Shown: positions 8,443 through 16,475 of the stretch, one piece after another | Numbering within the stretch: position 1 is the stretch's first letter | Layout: the number at the start of each line of letters is the position of its first letter | Source of the DNA: Lacibacter cauensis | GTDB taxonomy: Bacteria; Bacteroidota; Bacteroidia; Chitinophagales; Chitinophagaceae | NCBI RefSeq assembly: GCF_007830055.1 | Contig: NZ_VLLE01000002.1 | Span: forward strand, 445,953-509,952 | Direction of reading: 5' to 3' | Length of the DNA stretch: 64,000 nucleotides | Position numbers and translations under genes: made by a program | The notes under the pieces: generated by a model | The model's database searches: none | What the model was told of the DNA's origin: nothing | Seen by the model: the letters and a program-made list of their open reading frames with translations, nothing else

Positions 8443-9690
8443 ATGCGTAAAACCTTCGAAATCTTCTGGAACAGCCTGTTGTTTGCCACACAGGAATTAA
8501 GGAAAAATAAGCTCCGTACTTTTTTGAGTTTGTTAGGGATTACGTTTGGCATCTTCTGTATCATCAGCGTAATGGCTACGGTTGGTAGCCTTGAAAGCAG
8601 CATTAAAAACGAGTTTAAATCGTTTGGCAACAATACCATTTATGTACAGAAATGGCCCTGGGGTGGCGGTGGCGAATACCCCTGGTGGAAATACATCAGT
8701 CGACCGAACGCCAAGTTTAAAGAAATGGCTCCGGTAAAACAGCGGATGTCGCTGGCCGGTAATGTTGCGTACACTTATTTCAATGCTTCCGCAATCGATT
8801 ATAAAGATGTGTCATTGTCATCCGTAAACTGGTATGGTGTTACGGAAGAGTTCAACGAAATACAGCCGGTTGAAATGGGTACAGGCCGCTATTTATCCAA
8901 TAATGAATTTGCATATGGTACGGCCAGCGTGGTAATGGGCTATAATGTTGCTGAAAAATTGTTCGATAAAGCTGAATACGCAGTTGGAAAAACGGTTGAC
9001 ATTAAAGGACGTAAAGTAAATGTGGTGGGTGTTATTAAGAAGCAGGGACAAAACCTGTTGGGTGGTTGGGATTTTGATAATGTTATCATCATTCCATACC
9101 GCTTTGCCAGTCAGGTAGGTAACGAAGCAAGAAGTGATGGGTTTATATTGGTGAAGGGAAAAGAGAATGTACCGGTTGAGGATTTGAAAAACGAATTGCG
9201 AGGTGTTATGCGCAGCATACGAAAACTGAATCCTAAGCAGGAAGATAATTTTGCATTGAATGATGTAAGTACAGGTGCAACACAAATCACTTCTATATTT
9301 GATGGTATGACGATTGGCGGTATTGCCATTACCATCCTTTCGTTTATCGTGGGCATTTTTGGTGTAGCCAATATTATGTTTGTTACCGTTCGTGAACGTA
9401 CCAGCATTATTGGGTTGAAGAAAGCCATTGGTGCCAAACGCAGAACCATACTTGCTGAGTTTTTAATGGAGAGCGCCTTTCTTTGTATACTAGGTGGTAT
9501 TATAGGTTTGGCGATGGTGTTTGGATTAACCTTTGCGTTATCTGCTGCCTTTAAATTCAAAGTATTTATTTCAATTGGATTGTTTCTTGGCGCCGTGATG
9601 GTTTGTATCATTACAGGCATTCTTGCAGGAATCATACCTGCGTTTATTGCCGCAAAAATGGATCCTGTTGTAGCCATCCGTAGTAAATAA
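8443..9690 (+). CDS. ABC transporter permease, MacB/FtsX type
   Basis: 415 residues from the ATG at 8443; a GTG at 8413 overlaps the -33 element and is rejected. Topology is typical of MacB-like permeases: a cytoplasmic N-terminal stretch (LRKNKLRTFLSLLGITFGIFCIISV) leading into TM1, a large periplasmic MacB_PCD domain at about 50-280, then three C-terminal TM helices of the FtsX domain (ISFVRERTSIIGLKKAIGAKRRTILAEFLMES between TM2 and TM3). The C-terminal DPVVAIR is also typical. The ATPase partner is not adjacent. The substrate is unknown; family members move antimicrobial compounds, lipoproteins or peptides across the envelope. Confidence 0.88.
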   Translation: MRKTFEIFWNSLLFATQELRKNKLRTFLSLLGITFGIFCIISVMATVGSLESSIKNEFKSFGNNTIYVQKWPWGGGGEYPWWKYISRPNAKFKEMAPVKQRMSLAGNVAYTYFNASAIDYKDVSLSSVNWYGVTEEFNEIQPVEMGTGRYLSNNEFAYGTASVVMGYNVAEKLFDKAEYAVGKTVDIKGRKVNVVGVIKKQGQNLLGGWDFDNVIIIPYRFASQVGNEARSDGFILVKGKENVPVEDLKNELRGVMRSIRKLNPKQEDNFALNDVSTGATQITSIFDGMTIGGIAITILSFIVGIFGVANIMFVTVRERTSIIGLKKAIGAKRRTILAEFLMESAFLCILGGIIGLAMVFGLTFALSAAFKFKVFISIGLFLGAVMVCIITGILAGIIPAFIAAKMDPVVAIRSK

Positions 9691-9697
9691 AAAATGA

Positions 9698-9776
9698 AGA
9701 ATGTGAAATGAAAAATGAAAAAGGTTGCTGCCTTAATTTTACATTCTTAATTCTAATTTTTTAATTTTTCATTCCT
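9698..9776. repeat. Inverted repeat of ATGAAAAATGAAAAA type
   Basis: Left arm GAATGTGAAATGAAAAATG and right arm built from ATTTTACATTC and TTTTTAATTTTTCATTC fill the gap between the permease gene and tsaD. Related single arms occur at 20919-20957 and 39650-39660. Confidence 0.55.
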
Positions 9777-9779
9777 GTT

Positions 9780-10820
9780 TTGATCACTATTCTCGCCATC
9801 GAATCTTCCTGCGACGAAACTTCGGCTTCCGTTTGTCGGGATGGACGTATTCTTTCCAATGTTATTGCTACGCAGGCGGTGCATGAGCAGTACGGTGGCG
9901 TTGTACCGGAGCTTGCAAGCCGTGCACACATGGAGAATATTGTGCCCGTGGTTGACAAAGCATTGAAGCAGGCAGGTGTTACCATGCAGGAACTGAACGC
10001 AGTTGCTTTTACACAGGCGCCGGGTTTAATTGGTTCGCTGCTGGTAGGTGTGCAATTTGCCAAATCGATGGCGCTTGCTTTAGATGTGCCATTGATTGCG
10101 GTGCATCATATGCAGGCGCATGTGCTGGCGAATTTAATTCCCGAAGAAAACCCTTCCTTTCCTTTCTTGTGTTTAACGGTGAGTGGCGGACATACACAAA
10201 TTGTGTTGTGCGAAAGTGCTACGCAAATGACAGTGCTGGGCGAAACGATTGATGATGCAGCCGGCGAAGCATTTGATAAAACTGCAAAACTGTTGGGACT
10301 GCCTTATCCCGGCGGCCCGTTGATTGATAAATATGCGCAGCTGGGTAATCCTGATCGTTTTCATTTTCCCGAGCCACAGATACCCGAACTCAACTTTAGC
10401 TTCAGTGGATTAAAAACATCCATTCTTTATTTTCTGCGCAACGCAGGTACAAGCCTGGTGTATAAAGAAGAGTTTTTAAAAACAGAAGAAGAGCAAAAGC
10501 AGTTTATTGCGGAGAACCTGAACGATATTTGTGCATCTATTCAACAGCGCATCATTTCTATATTATTGAACAAACTGAAGAAAGCGGTAAAAGAAACAGG
10601 TGTGAAACAGGTTTGTTTAGCTGGCGGTGTTAGTGCCAACAGCGGTTTGCGCAAAGCCTTTGTTGCTATGGGTGAGAAGCATCATTGGAAAACCTTTATT
10701 CCTTCGTTTGAATATTGTACCGATAATGCCGGTATGATTGCTATAACTGCTTACCATAAATACCTTGCAGGCGAGTTTGTTTCGTTAGCTGTACAGCCAA
10801 GTGCCAGAGCAGAATGGTAG
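9780..10820 (+). CDS. tsaD: tRNA N6-adenosine threonylcarbamoyltransferase
   Basis: 346 residues. TsaD transfers the threonylcarbamoyl group to A37 of ANN-decoding tRNAs, working with TsaB, TsaE and TsaC. Seen: ILAIESSCDETSAS at the N-terminus, GGVVPELASRAH, the metal-binding HHMQAH (HxxxH), SGGHTQ, and CTDNAGMIA with the third metal ligand. The ASKH-fold ATP site is intact. The start is a TTG at 9780: there is no ATG or GTG upstream in frame after the previous gene, and MITILAIESSCDET is the family's normal N-terminus. Confidence 0.95.
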   Translation: MITILAIESSCDETSASVCRDGRILSNVIATQAVHEQYGGVVPELASRAHMENIVPVVDKALKQAGVTMQELNAVAFTQAPGLIGSLLVGVQFAKSMALALDVPLIAVHHMQAHVLANLIPEENPSFPFLCLTVSGGHTQIVLCESATQMTVLGETIDDAAGEAFDKTAKLLGLPYPGGPLIDKYAQLGNPDRFHFPEPQIPELNFSFSGLKTSILYFLRNAGTSLVYKEEFLKTEEEQKQFIAENLNDICASIQQRIISILLNKLKKAVKETGVKQVCLAGGVSANSGLRKAFVAMGEKHHWKTFIPSFEYCTDNAGMIAITAYHKYLAGEFVSLAVQPSARAEW

Positions 10821-10823
10821 ATC

Positions 10824-11237
10824 TTATTTTTTTCGGTAACCACTCCAGGGCAATACAAATTGCCTGTTTTCATTAAGCGTTATACCAACAATTTTATCAC
10901 CATCAATAGAACCGCTGTGATAGTAAGTGCCGCTTTGATCGGAAGTAGTGAAGGCAAAGTAAACTTTATCCCAATCTGTATTTAAGAAACCTCCGTTGAA
11001 AGGGTAACCATAAAACTCACCATCGAAAGTTTTGCCTGTAATTTTTGTGAACTTAAATTCTTTCAAATAGGCTTCACTGTTGGGTGTTGGTCTCAAGTCA
11101 ATGATCCATGTTCCAAGAATTTTACTGCTGTCTGCGTAAGCAAATCTTGTCTGCTTTTCATTTCCAAAATGCGATAGGGGTGCTGTTTGTTGTATTTTTG
11201 AGCCGTTAAGCAGCACGAACAGGAGAAAGAGGTGCAT
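10824..11237 (-). CDS. Hypothetical secreted protein with lipocalin-like repeat pattern
   Basis: 137 residues from the ATG at 11237; the frame opens 6 codons earlier at a TTG. The first 15 residues are hydrophobic (MHLFLLFVLLNG) and could be a signal peptide. The body (GTWIIDLRPTPNS, GKTFDGEFYGYPF, KVYFAFTTSDQSGTYYHSGSI, KIVGITL) looks like a small beta-barrel with GTW, as in lipocalin-like or DUF families. It lies convergent to tsaD with a 3-nt gap and divergent from trmN6. I do not recognise a specific family. Confidence 0.6.
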   Translation of the reverse strand: MHLFLLFVLLNGSKIQQTAPLSHFGNEKQTRFAYADSSKILGTWIIDLRPTPNSEAYLKEFKFTKITGKTFDGEFYGYPFNGGFLNTDWDKVYFAFTTSDQSGTYYHSGSIDGDKIVGITLNENRQFVLPWSGYRKK

Positions 11238-11295
11238 AGAATTTTCGTTTTCCAAACAGCCGCTTTGGTAAAAAGTTCATTTTGATAACAGATAA

Positions 11296-12057
11296 ATGCC
11301 CAATCACTATTTTCAATTCAAACAATTTACTGTTCAGCAGGAAAAAGCTGCATTGAAAGTAAGTACCGATAGCTGCCTGTTTGGAGCATGGATAGCGGAG
11401 GAAGTAAGAAGTATGAAGTACGAGGTACGAAGTGTAGGAACCCCACTCACTACTCACCATTCACCACTCGCCATTCTTGATATCGGCGCAGGCACCGGTT
11501 TACTGATGCTGATGCTGGCGCAGAAAAACAATGCAATGATCGATGGTATTGAAATCGATGAACCATCGTATCAACAGGCAAAAGAAAATATCGAAGCGTC
11601 GCCCTGGAAGGAACGACTACAGTTGTTTCAAGCTGATGTCAAGCAATTCAGCTTTAGCAAAAAATACGATCTCATTCTTTCTAATCCACCGTTTTACGAA
11701 GGCGATTTAAAAGCGGGTGCTGCTAACCGTAATGTGGCCATGCACGATGCCGGTTTAAAACTGGATGAGTTGGTGGGGATCGTTGCAGCGAACTTAACAG
11801 AAGCCGGAAGCTTTGCAGTATTGCTTCCTTTTACACGTGCTGAATATATGATAGAAAAAGCTGCAACTGCAAACCTTCATCTGCAAAAGCATGTACAGGT
11901 AAAACAATCCGTGAAGCATGGTTACTTCCGCTCAATGTTATTGTTTGCACATACGACAAAAGAGCCCGTTGTTGAAGAGCTGGCAATTAAAGATGCAGAC
12001 AATAACTATACAGTTGATTTTGTAAACCTGTTAAAGGATTATTATTTGTATTTGTAA
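11296..12057 (+). CDS. trmN6: tRNA1(Val) (adenine(37)-N6)-methyltransferase, with repeat-encoded insertion
   Basis: 253 residues, Rossmann SAM methyltransferase of the YfiC/TrmN6 family. The N-terminal FKQFTVQQEKAALKVSTDSCLFGAW is the family signature, LDIGAGTG (61-68) binds SAM and NPPFYE (130-135) is the adenine-N6 catalytic loop. Residues 37-59 (VRSMKYEVRS then a Thr/His/Pro run) have no counterpart between the AW and LDIGAG blocks of E. coli YfiC and are encoded by a low-complexity intergenic-type repeat (11404-11472). The insert lies in a surface loop before beta-1, so the enzyme may still fold. Activity is inferred. Confidence 0.88.
   Translation: MPNHYFQFKQFTVQQEKAALKVSTDSCLFGAWIAEEVRSMKYEVRSVGTPLTTHHSPLAILDIGAGTGLLMLMLAQKNNAMIDGIEIDEPSYQQAKENIEASPWKERLQLFQADVKQFSFSKKYDLILSNPPFYEGDLKAGAANRNVAMHDAGLKLDELVGIVAANLTEAGSFAVLLPFTRAEYMIEKAATANLHLQKHVQVKQSVKHGYFRSMLLFAHTTKEPVVEELAIKDADNNYTVDFVNLLKDYYLYL
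11404..11472. repeat. Low-complexity repeat inserted in frame in trmN6
   Basis: 69 bp made of a GAAGTACGAGGTACGAAGT-type arm followed by a CACTACTCACCATTCACCACT-type arm. It adds exactly 23 codons without a stop. A near copy of the first arm (reverse complement, one difference over 18 bases) lies at 59348-59365 in a non-coding gap. Confidence 0.75.
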
Positions 12058-12065
12058 ATCATCTG

Positions 12066-13265
12066 TCAAACACCGGCATATTCCTTCAGGTAACTGTATT
12101 CTTCTGTAAGCGTGCCCGCTTTCAACATTGTAGCCCGATCTAAAACAGGCGAACCACCTTTCACCAGGTCATCCAATACATATTTAATTAGCTGTTCACC
12201 AAAGTAACGGGATGCATCACGTGGCAGTTCGTTGGGTAAATTGCCTACAGCCATTACATCAACAGATGTAGATAAATAGGCTGCTGTTTTTTGTAAGGTT
12301 ATCTTATCAACGCCATACACCGGATCGGCAATGGTTGAATCGCCGATGTTAATGGGAATAGAGCCGCCTGTATCGTTGGTAATATCAGCAATGGTTTGAA
12401 TTTTGAACGACGGATTCCTGAACTCATCTAATGTAAATAACGATGGAATTGTCTTATCCCAATACACACCATTGAGCAGTATATCGGTTTGCTTCACAAA
12501 AGGAGAGAAGCTGCATTTGTATTCTTCCGGGTGCTCGTGAAAATTATCACGGTTGTAAGTACCATCATCTTTACGTTCGTATAAATCTCTTCCTTTCAAA
12601 TGCACATACACGGGATATTCATATTGCCGGTGCAGGTAGTCGAAAGGTTCCACTTCGTTTACACCCAGCAGATTCATAATTTCCAGTAAGCCGTGGGCCA
12701 CACGGCCACTGCCGGTAATGGCAATTTTAATCTTCGGCAATTTCAATCCAAAATAAGTATGAATTAACTGCCTGTAATCACGCACATCGCCAACACGTCC
12801 CAGTTTAAACGCACCGGTGCGGTTGCCAAATGCCATCATGCCATTGTGTGCGCCAACCACACCTGCAAAAAAACCAAAGCCAATAATCCGTTGACCGTCG
12901 TCGTGTGTTAAACATTCATAATCGATCAAGGTGATCTTTTTTGCAATCATTGCCTGCATCAATTTACGGTTATGTGCCTGCGCTTTTTTTGTATGCGAGA
13001 AAAACAGATAAGTTTTCCCCGGAATCAACTGATCAACCGGCACTTCTTTAATGCCAAACAAAACATCGCAACTGCTCATATCGTCTGTTACAGTTACGCC
13101 TGCGCTTTTGTATTCTTTATCGGTAAAACAGCGATCTGGTGAGGATTGCACCAATACTTGTACGTTAGTAATATTTTTCGCTATCCATTTGCATTGTGTG
13201 GGGGTAAGTGCTACACGGTTATCTGCAGGCGTTTTTCCTTCTCTGATGAGTCCTATTGTTAACAT
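12066..13265 (-). CDS. NAD(P)-dependent dehydrogenase of the alanine dehydrogenase/saccharopine dehydrogenase (lysine-forming) type
   Basis: 399 residues from the ATG at 13265; 39 extra upstream codons in the open frame run over non-coding leader. The N-terminus (TIGLIREGKTPADNRVALTPTQ) is the AlaDh/PNT N-terminal domain, and KIKIAITGSGRVAHG near 195 is a nucleotide-binding strand-turn-helix. SFSPFVKQTDILLNG, then TIADITNDTGGSIP, match the NAD-dependent saccharopine dehydrogenase (LYS1-like) group. It may act in lysine breakdown or a related imino-acid reduction; substrate is not certain. It is divergent from tRNA-Leu. Confidence 0.8.
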   Translation of the reverse strand: MLTIGLIREGKTPADNRVALTPTQCKWIAKNITNVQVLVQSSPDRCFTDKEYKSAGVTVTDDMSSCDVLFGIKEVPVDQLIPGKTYLFFSHTKKAQAHNRKLMQAMIAKKITLIDYECLTHDDGQRIIGFGFFAGVVGAHNGMMAFGNRTGAFKLGRVGDVRDYRQLIHTYFGLKLPKIKIAITGSGRVAHGLLEIMNLLGVNEVEPFDYLHRQYEYPVYVHLKGRDLYERKDDGTYNRDNFHEHPEEYKCSFSPFVKQTDILLNGVYWDKTIPSLFTLDEFRNPSFKIQTIADITNDTGGSIPINIGDSTIADPVYGVDKITLQKTAAYLSTSVDVMAVGNLPNELPRDASRYFGEQLIKYVLDDLVKGGSPVLDRATMLKAGTLTEEYSYLKEYAGV

Positions 13266-13346
13266 ACCAATCGTTTGTTTGCAAGTTAAGTGTTCGGACA
13301 AAAAAAATGAAGACATAAAAAATTTTACAGGAAAGCAAAGTTTCTG

Positions 13347-13378
13347 TAATATTGCACCCCCTCCGATGGCTATCGGAG
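13347..13378 (+). promoter_or_regulatory. Possible tRNA-Leu promoter and leader hairpin
   Basis: TAATATTG at 13347-13354 is one base from the -7 consensus. It is followed by a 7-bp hairpin, CTCCGAT-GGCT-ATCGGAG (13361-13378), 7 nt ahead of the tRNA. The -33 element is unclear. Confidence 0.35.
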
Positions 13379-13385
13379 CCAAAAC

Positions 13386-13469
13386 GCCCGGGTGGCGGAA
13401 TTGGTAGACGCAGCAGACTCAAAATCTGCCGTTCGCAAGGATGTGAAGGTTCGAGTCCTTTCCCGGGCA
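13386..13469 (+). tRNA. tRNA-Leu (anticodon CAA)
   Basis: 84-nt class II tRNA. Acceptor GCCCGGG (13386-13392) pairs with CCCGGGC (13462-13468), with discriminator A at 13469. D-arm GTGGCGGAATTGGTAGACGC; anticodon stem GCAGA/TCTGC around loop CTCAAAA with anticodon CAA at 13420-13422, reading UUG; a long variable arm (CGTTCGCAAGGATG); T-arm GGTTCGAGTCC. CCA is not encoded. A terminator follows directly. Confidence 0.97.
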
Positions 13470-13477
13470 CTTTTTTT

Positions 13478-13508
13478 CCCGTCTTCTCTTTTGAAGGCGG
13501 GTTTTTTT
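13478..13508 (+). terminator. Terminator of tRNA-Leu
   Basis: CCCGTCTTC (13478-13486) pairs with GAAGGCGGG (13493-13501) with one wobble, followed by TTTTTTT. Confidence 0.85.
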
Positions 13509-13648
13509 ATTTTTCAGAGCTTCGGTTGTAGAACTTCTTCCATGCAAACTGTATTTGCGTTGTAAATATGCCTTACGTAACCCTGCCCAAGCGTGAGTTG
13601 TACACATCTTATGACAAGTTTTAACGAATTAGCCGTTTGTTGAACCCG

Positions 13649-13656
13649 TACCTTTG
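13649..13656 (+). promoter_or_regulatory. -7 promoter element TACCTTTG
   Basis: Exact TAnnTTTG match about 90 nt upstream of the ATG at 13749. No TTTG is at the right distance for a -33 element, so the assignment is moderate. The rest of 13509-13748 shows nothing else I recognise. Confidence 0.45.
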
Positions 13657-13748
13657 TAAGCCAATCGTTCGGTCAACATCTGTTAAAACCTCTTGCTGAG
13701 CGAACAATTCTGTCTTTCGTTTATTATTTATTACGTAAATCAATCACC

Positions 13749-14039
13749 ATGCGAAAAGGAATTGCCGAAGCACGCAGCGCTACTATTGAGTTCAACAAGA
13801 AAAATCTTGATCAGTTACAAAGCAAGGGTTACAAGTTTGTTCAGATCAAAGGACTTACAGTTGACAAGCATTACGATTACGTGGAGCCACATTACCTGGT
13901 GTTGGTGCCAATGAAAGAGCTGCCTACGGATCCTTTGAAGCGTGACATTTATGAACCGCTTGGCAGCGATCTGTTGTACCAATGGGCAACTGAAAAAAAC
14001 GAGTACCCGGAGATCGTTATTGCCAACAACCTCAACTAA
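13749..14039 (+). CDS. Small conserved-looking hypothetical protein, 96 aa
   Basis: Soluble, charged, no signal peptide or membrane helix. The sequence MRKGIAEARSATIEFNKKNL, later DYVEPHYLVLVPMKELPTDPLKRDIYEPLGSDLL, reads as a compact alpha/beta domain. It stops 2 nt before the SRPBCC gene, so the two are almost certainly co-transcribed. Position beside the photolyase/cryptochrome operon suggests a link, but no function can be assigned from sequence. Confidence 0.65.
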   Translation: MRKGIAEARSATIEFNKKNLDQLQSKGYKFVQIKGLTVDKHYDYVEPHYLVLVPMKELPTDPLKRDIYEPLGSDLLYQWATEKNEYPEIVIANNLN

Positions 14040-14041
14040 AC

Positions 14042-14548
14042 ATGGCCACTTTTTCACTGAAGACTGTACAAAAAATCCCCGTTGATATTGATACAGCTTG
14101 GGAATTTTTTTCGAACCCTGCAAACTTACAGGCGATAACGCCGAAGAATCTTGGATTTAAAATTTTATCGAAACATCATGGCGATAAAATGTATCCAGGT
14201 CAAATCATTGAATACAAAGTGAGTCCTGTTCTTGGTATCCCTTTGTACTGGATGACGGAGATTACACATGTGAAAGACAAAGAATTTTTTGTAGATGAAC
14301 AACGTTTTGGCCCATATCAATTATGGCATCATCAACATCATTTTAAAATAGTGGAAGGCGGCGTAGAAATGACGGACATTGTGCATTATCGTAATCCGCT
14401 TGGTTTTTTAGGCAATATTGCCAACACTTTATTTGTAAAGGCACAGTTGAAGCAAATCTTCGAATTCAGATTTAAGGTAGTGGAAGAGTTGTTTGGAAAA
14501 TGGCCGGGTACAGTTATCAATAAGGTGGAGTTTCATAAAGCTGCATAA
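14042..14548 (+). CDS. SRPBCC family (START-like) ligand-binding protein
   Basis: 168 residues. The start FSLKTVQKIPVDIDTAWEFFSNPANLQAITP is the SRPBCC opening strand and helix, and DIVHYRNPLGFLGNIANTLFVKAQLKQIFEFR is the long C-terminal helix region seen in CoxG-like and SRPBCC proteins often annotated as cell-division-inhibitor-like. The fold is a hydrophobic cavity that binds small lipophilic molecules. It converges on the SDR gene that ends the photolyase operon, with a shared terminator between. Similar SRPBCC genes occur beside photolyase genes in other Bacteroidota, as far as I recall. Confidence 0.8.
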   Translation: MATFSLKTVQKIPVDIDTAWEFFSNPANLQAITPKNLGFKILSKHHGDKMYPGQIIEYKVSPVLGIPLYWMTEITHVKDKEFFVDEQRFGPYQLWHHQHHFKIVEGGVEMTDIVHYRNPLGFLGNIANTLFVKAQLKQIFEFRFKVVEELFGKWPGTVINKVEFHKAA

Positions 14549-14567
14549 ACGAAAAACCGCTTGCATA

Positions 14568-14608
14568 AAAAAGAACGGCATCCGCTAAAAGCGGATGCCG
14601 TTCTTTTT
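14568..14608. terminator. Bidirectional terminator, 19-bp perfect stem
   Basis: AAAAAGAACGGCATCCGCT (14568-14586) and AGCGGATGCCGTTCTTTTT (14590-14608) are perfect complements with an AAA loop. A-run and T-run on opposite sides allow use from both strands, and its last bases overlap the TAA of the convergent SDR gene. Confidence 0.93.
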
Positions 14609-15323
14609 AGATAGCCTGGTGATTGAAGGGCTGCACCACCATTTCGCTTACCACAGCACTGGTTGGTTGCTGGCACAAGAACCAAATTGCTTTTGCTGCT
14701 TCATCGGCCATCACCATTTTATCACGTTGAACACGCAAATCAATGGTATCCCAAAAAGGCGTATCCACACCACCAAGGAATAAATTGGTGATGCGTATTT
14801 CTGTTCGTTTCACTTCTTCACGAATGCTTTGCATCATGCCATTCAATCCATACTTCGATGCGCTGTAAGCAGCTGCTCCCAACATCGGCACTTTACCCAG
14901 GATGCCCGGAATATTAATGATCAATCCTTTCTTTGTTTCTTTCATATTTGGCAAAAACGCTTTCACCAGCAAAAAAGGTGCATAAAGATTTGTGTGGATG
15001 GTCTGCATGAATTCCTCTTCTGTTAATGTATCCGACGGTTTGATGATACCAATACCGGCTGCATTCACCAACACATCAATCGTAGGATATTGTGCAAAGA
15101 ACTGTTCTTTCAGTACAGCCACTTCTGCCGGGTTACTAATGTTGAGCGCTAATGTTTTGGAAGAAGAAAGATTCAGCTCCTGCGCCAATGCCGCCAGTTT
15201 TTCGCTGTTACGCCCCGCCAGAAATAAATTAGCTCCACTGCCTGAGAGTAACTTAGCAACCTTGCTGCCGATGCCGCCCGTTGCACCAACGATCAATACG
15301 TTTTTATTTTTTACTGATTCCAT
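14607..15323 (-). CDS. SDR family NAD(P)-dependent oxidoreductase
   Basis: 238 residues, classical short-chain dehydrogenase. Seen: the cofactor turn GATGGIGSK (about 13-21), AGRN (NADP-type Arg after beta-2), NAAGIG (about 88-93), and the catalytic YSASK preceded by a Ser-poor loop (GILGKVPMLGAAAYSASK), where the usual catalytic Ser position is not clear. Substrate unknown. It is the last gene of the minus-strand photolyase operon, 50 nt after the cryptochrome-like gene. Confidence 0.88.
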   Translation of the reverse strand: MESVKNKNVLIVGATGGIGSKVAKLLSGSGANLFLAGRNSEKLAALAQELNLSSSKTLALNISNPAEVAVLKEQFFAQYPTIDVLVNAAGIGIIKPSDTLTEEEFMQTIHTNLYAPFLLVKAFLPNMKETKKGLIINIPGILGKVPMLGAAAYSASKYGLNGMMQSIREEVKRTEIRITNLFLGGVDTPFWDTIDLRVQRDKMVMADEAAKAIWFLCQQPTSAVVSEMVVQPFNHQAI

Positions 15324-15373
15324 GAAATAAGTTTATGCTTCAACAAAAAATAAATGCTTTGGTTGAACTGTGC

Positions 15374-16468
15374 TTACAAATACCGCACACATTTTTTCCA
15401 GTAGCTGAAAAATGAATTGAAGTAGCCTGTTACCTGCGGAAACATCCAATTCCGGCCGTCTTTTGTTCCGGTGTAATGTTCAAATGCCGGATGTTCTTTG
15501 GAGATAATTTGTGCACGACTCGTCACTTGTAATAACTCATCAAACTCTCCAACAAAAAGCTGTATACCTTCAATATTCTTCGAAAGATCGATTATGAACT
15601 GCAGCACTTTTTCACTCACCGGGTAACGGACAAAATGTGATGGCTCAAGCAATAATATTCTGTTGGCATCTTCTTCTTTGCGCCAGTTGGGATCAAGGTT
15701 GTAGGAGTTGTAGATCAACATCGGTTTGGACGGATCAATGTTGATAGCAGTTGCTGTTGGCAATTCGGTGTGTAATGATAATTCAACGGTTTGCTGCAAT
15801 GCATCGGGGATATTCATCTCCGGCAATTCTTCGTAACTCTTATCCAAAAATGTTTGGCGTTGATTGCTGTTGCAGTAATTGTTGATATTTTCCTGGTTGC
15901 AATAATATTTTTTGGATGAGAAAGCAGCCGCCACCCATTGCCAGCTGCAGTTATTACTGGCCAGATCACCATCGAGCAAATGGTAATACATCCATTTACT
16001 TGGTTGATGCCAATGCGCTTTGCCAATATTACAAACAATGGAAGCGGTGTACATCCGTGCATGATTGTGCATGTAACCCGTTTCGTACAGTTTGCTTATT
16101 TGCTCATCGATGGCTTCAATGCCCGTTGCTGCATTAGCAACAGCACCGATCATGTGCGTATGCTTTACATCAACCTGATCCTGTTTCAATGCGGTGTTGA
16201 TGGCAGCTGTTCCTTTTGCCTGCCACACACGCTGAAAATATTCACGCCAGGCGAGTTCCTGCAAAAATTTTTCTACCTGGTAAGGTTTGTAACCTTTCTT
16301 CATCACAATTTCTTTCACTTGCTTTGTACTAATTACACCACGTGAAATATAAGGAGAGAGATAGGTAACATCTCCATCAATAAAATTTCTCGTCTTACCA
16401 TAACGAATGGGGTCAACGTTTTCAACACGTTCGAGAATGGAGGAGTAGTCTGTAGCAAACGAAATCAT
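15374..16468 (-). CDS. Cryptochrome/photolyase-like FAD-binding protein with swapped domain order
   Basis: 364 residues from the ATG at 16468; a TTG two codons earlier is the open-frame start. Unlike standard photolyases, the FAD-binding helical half comes first: YLSPYISRGVISTKQV (about 34-49), ELAWREYFQRVW (about 68-79), and the flavin-site block LLDGDLASNNCSWQWVA (about 168-184). The last about 130 residues (LIYNSYNLDP, ILLLEPSHFVRYPVSEKV, NIEGIQLFVGEF) look like a Rossmann-type half such as the N-terminal antenna domain of ordinary photolyases. At 364 residues it is shorter than the usual 450-500. DNA repair or signalling could be its role. It lies 7 nt after the DoxX gene in a tight operon. 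Confidence 0.82.
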   Translation of the reverse strand: MISFATDYSSILERVENVDPIRYGKTRNFIDGDVTYLSPYISRGVISTKQVKEIVMKKGYKPYQVEKFLQELAWREYFQRVWQAKGTAAINTALKQDQVDVKHTHMIGAVANAATGIEAIDEQISKLYETGYMHNHARMYTASIVCNIGKAHWHQPSKWMYYHLLDGDLASNNCSWQWVAAAFSSKKYYCNQENINNYCNSNQRQTFLDKSYEELPEMNIPDALQQTVELSLHTELPTATAINIDPSKPMLIYNSYNLDPNWRKEEDANRILLLEPSHFVRYPVSEKVLQFIIDLSKNIEGIQLFVGEFDELLQVTSRAQIISKEHPAFEHYTGTKDGRNWMFPQVTGYFNSFFSYWKKCVRYL

Positions 16469-16475
16469 CTTCAAC

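Noticed and set aside
11237-11295. AGGAGAAAGAGG near 11221 as Shine-Dalgarno of trmN6
   Set aside because: It is about 65 nt from the ATG and lies inside the divergent gene's signal-peptide codons.
11206-11460. Minus-strand frame with YLVLHTSYFLRYP-like sequence
   Set aside because: It is the opposite strand of the repeat inside trmN6; such TSYL/RTSYF strings come from the repeat and are not a gene.
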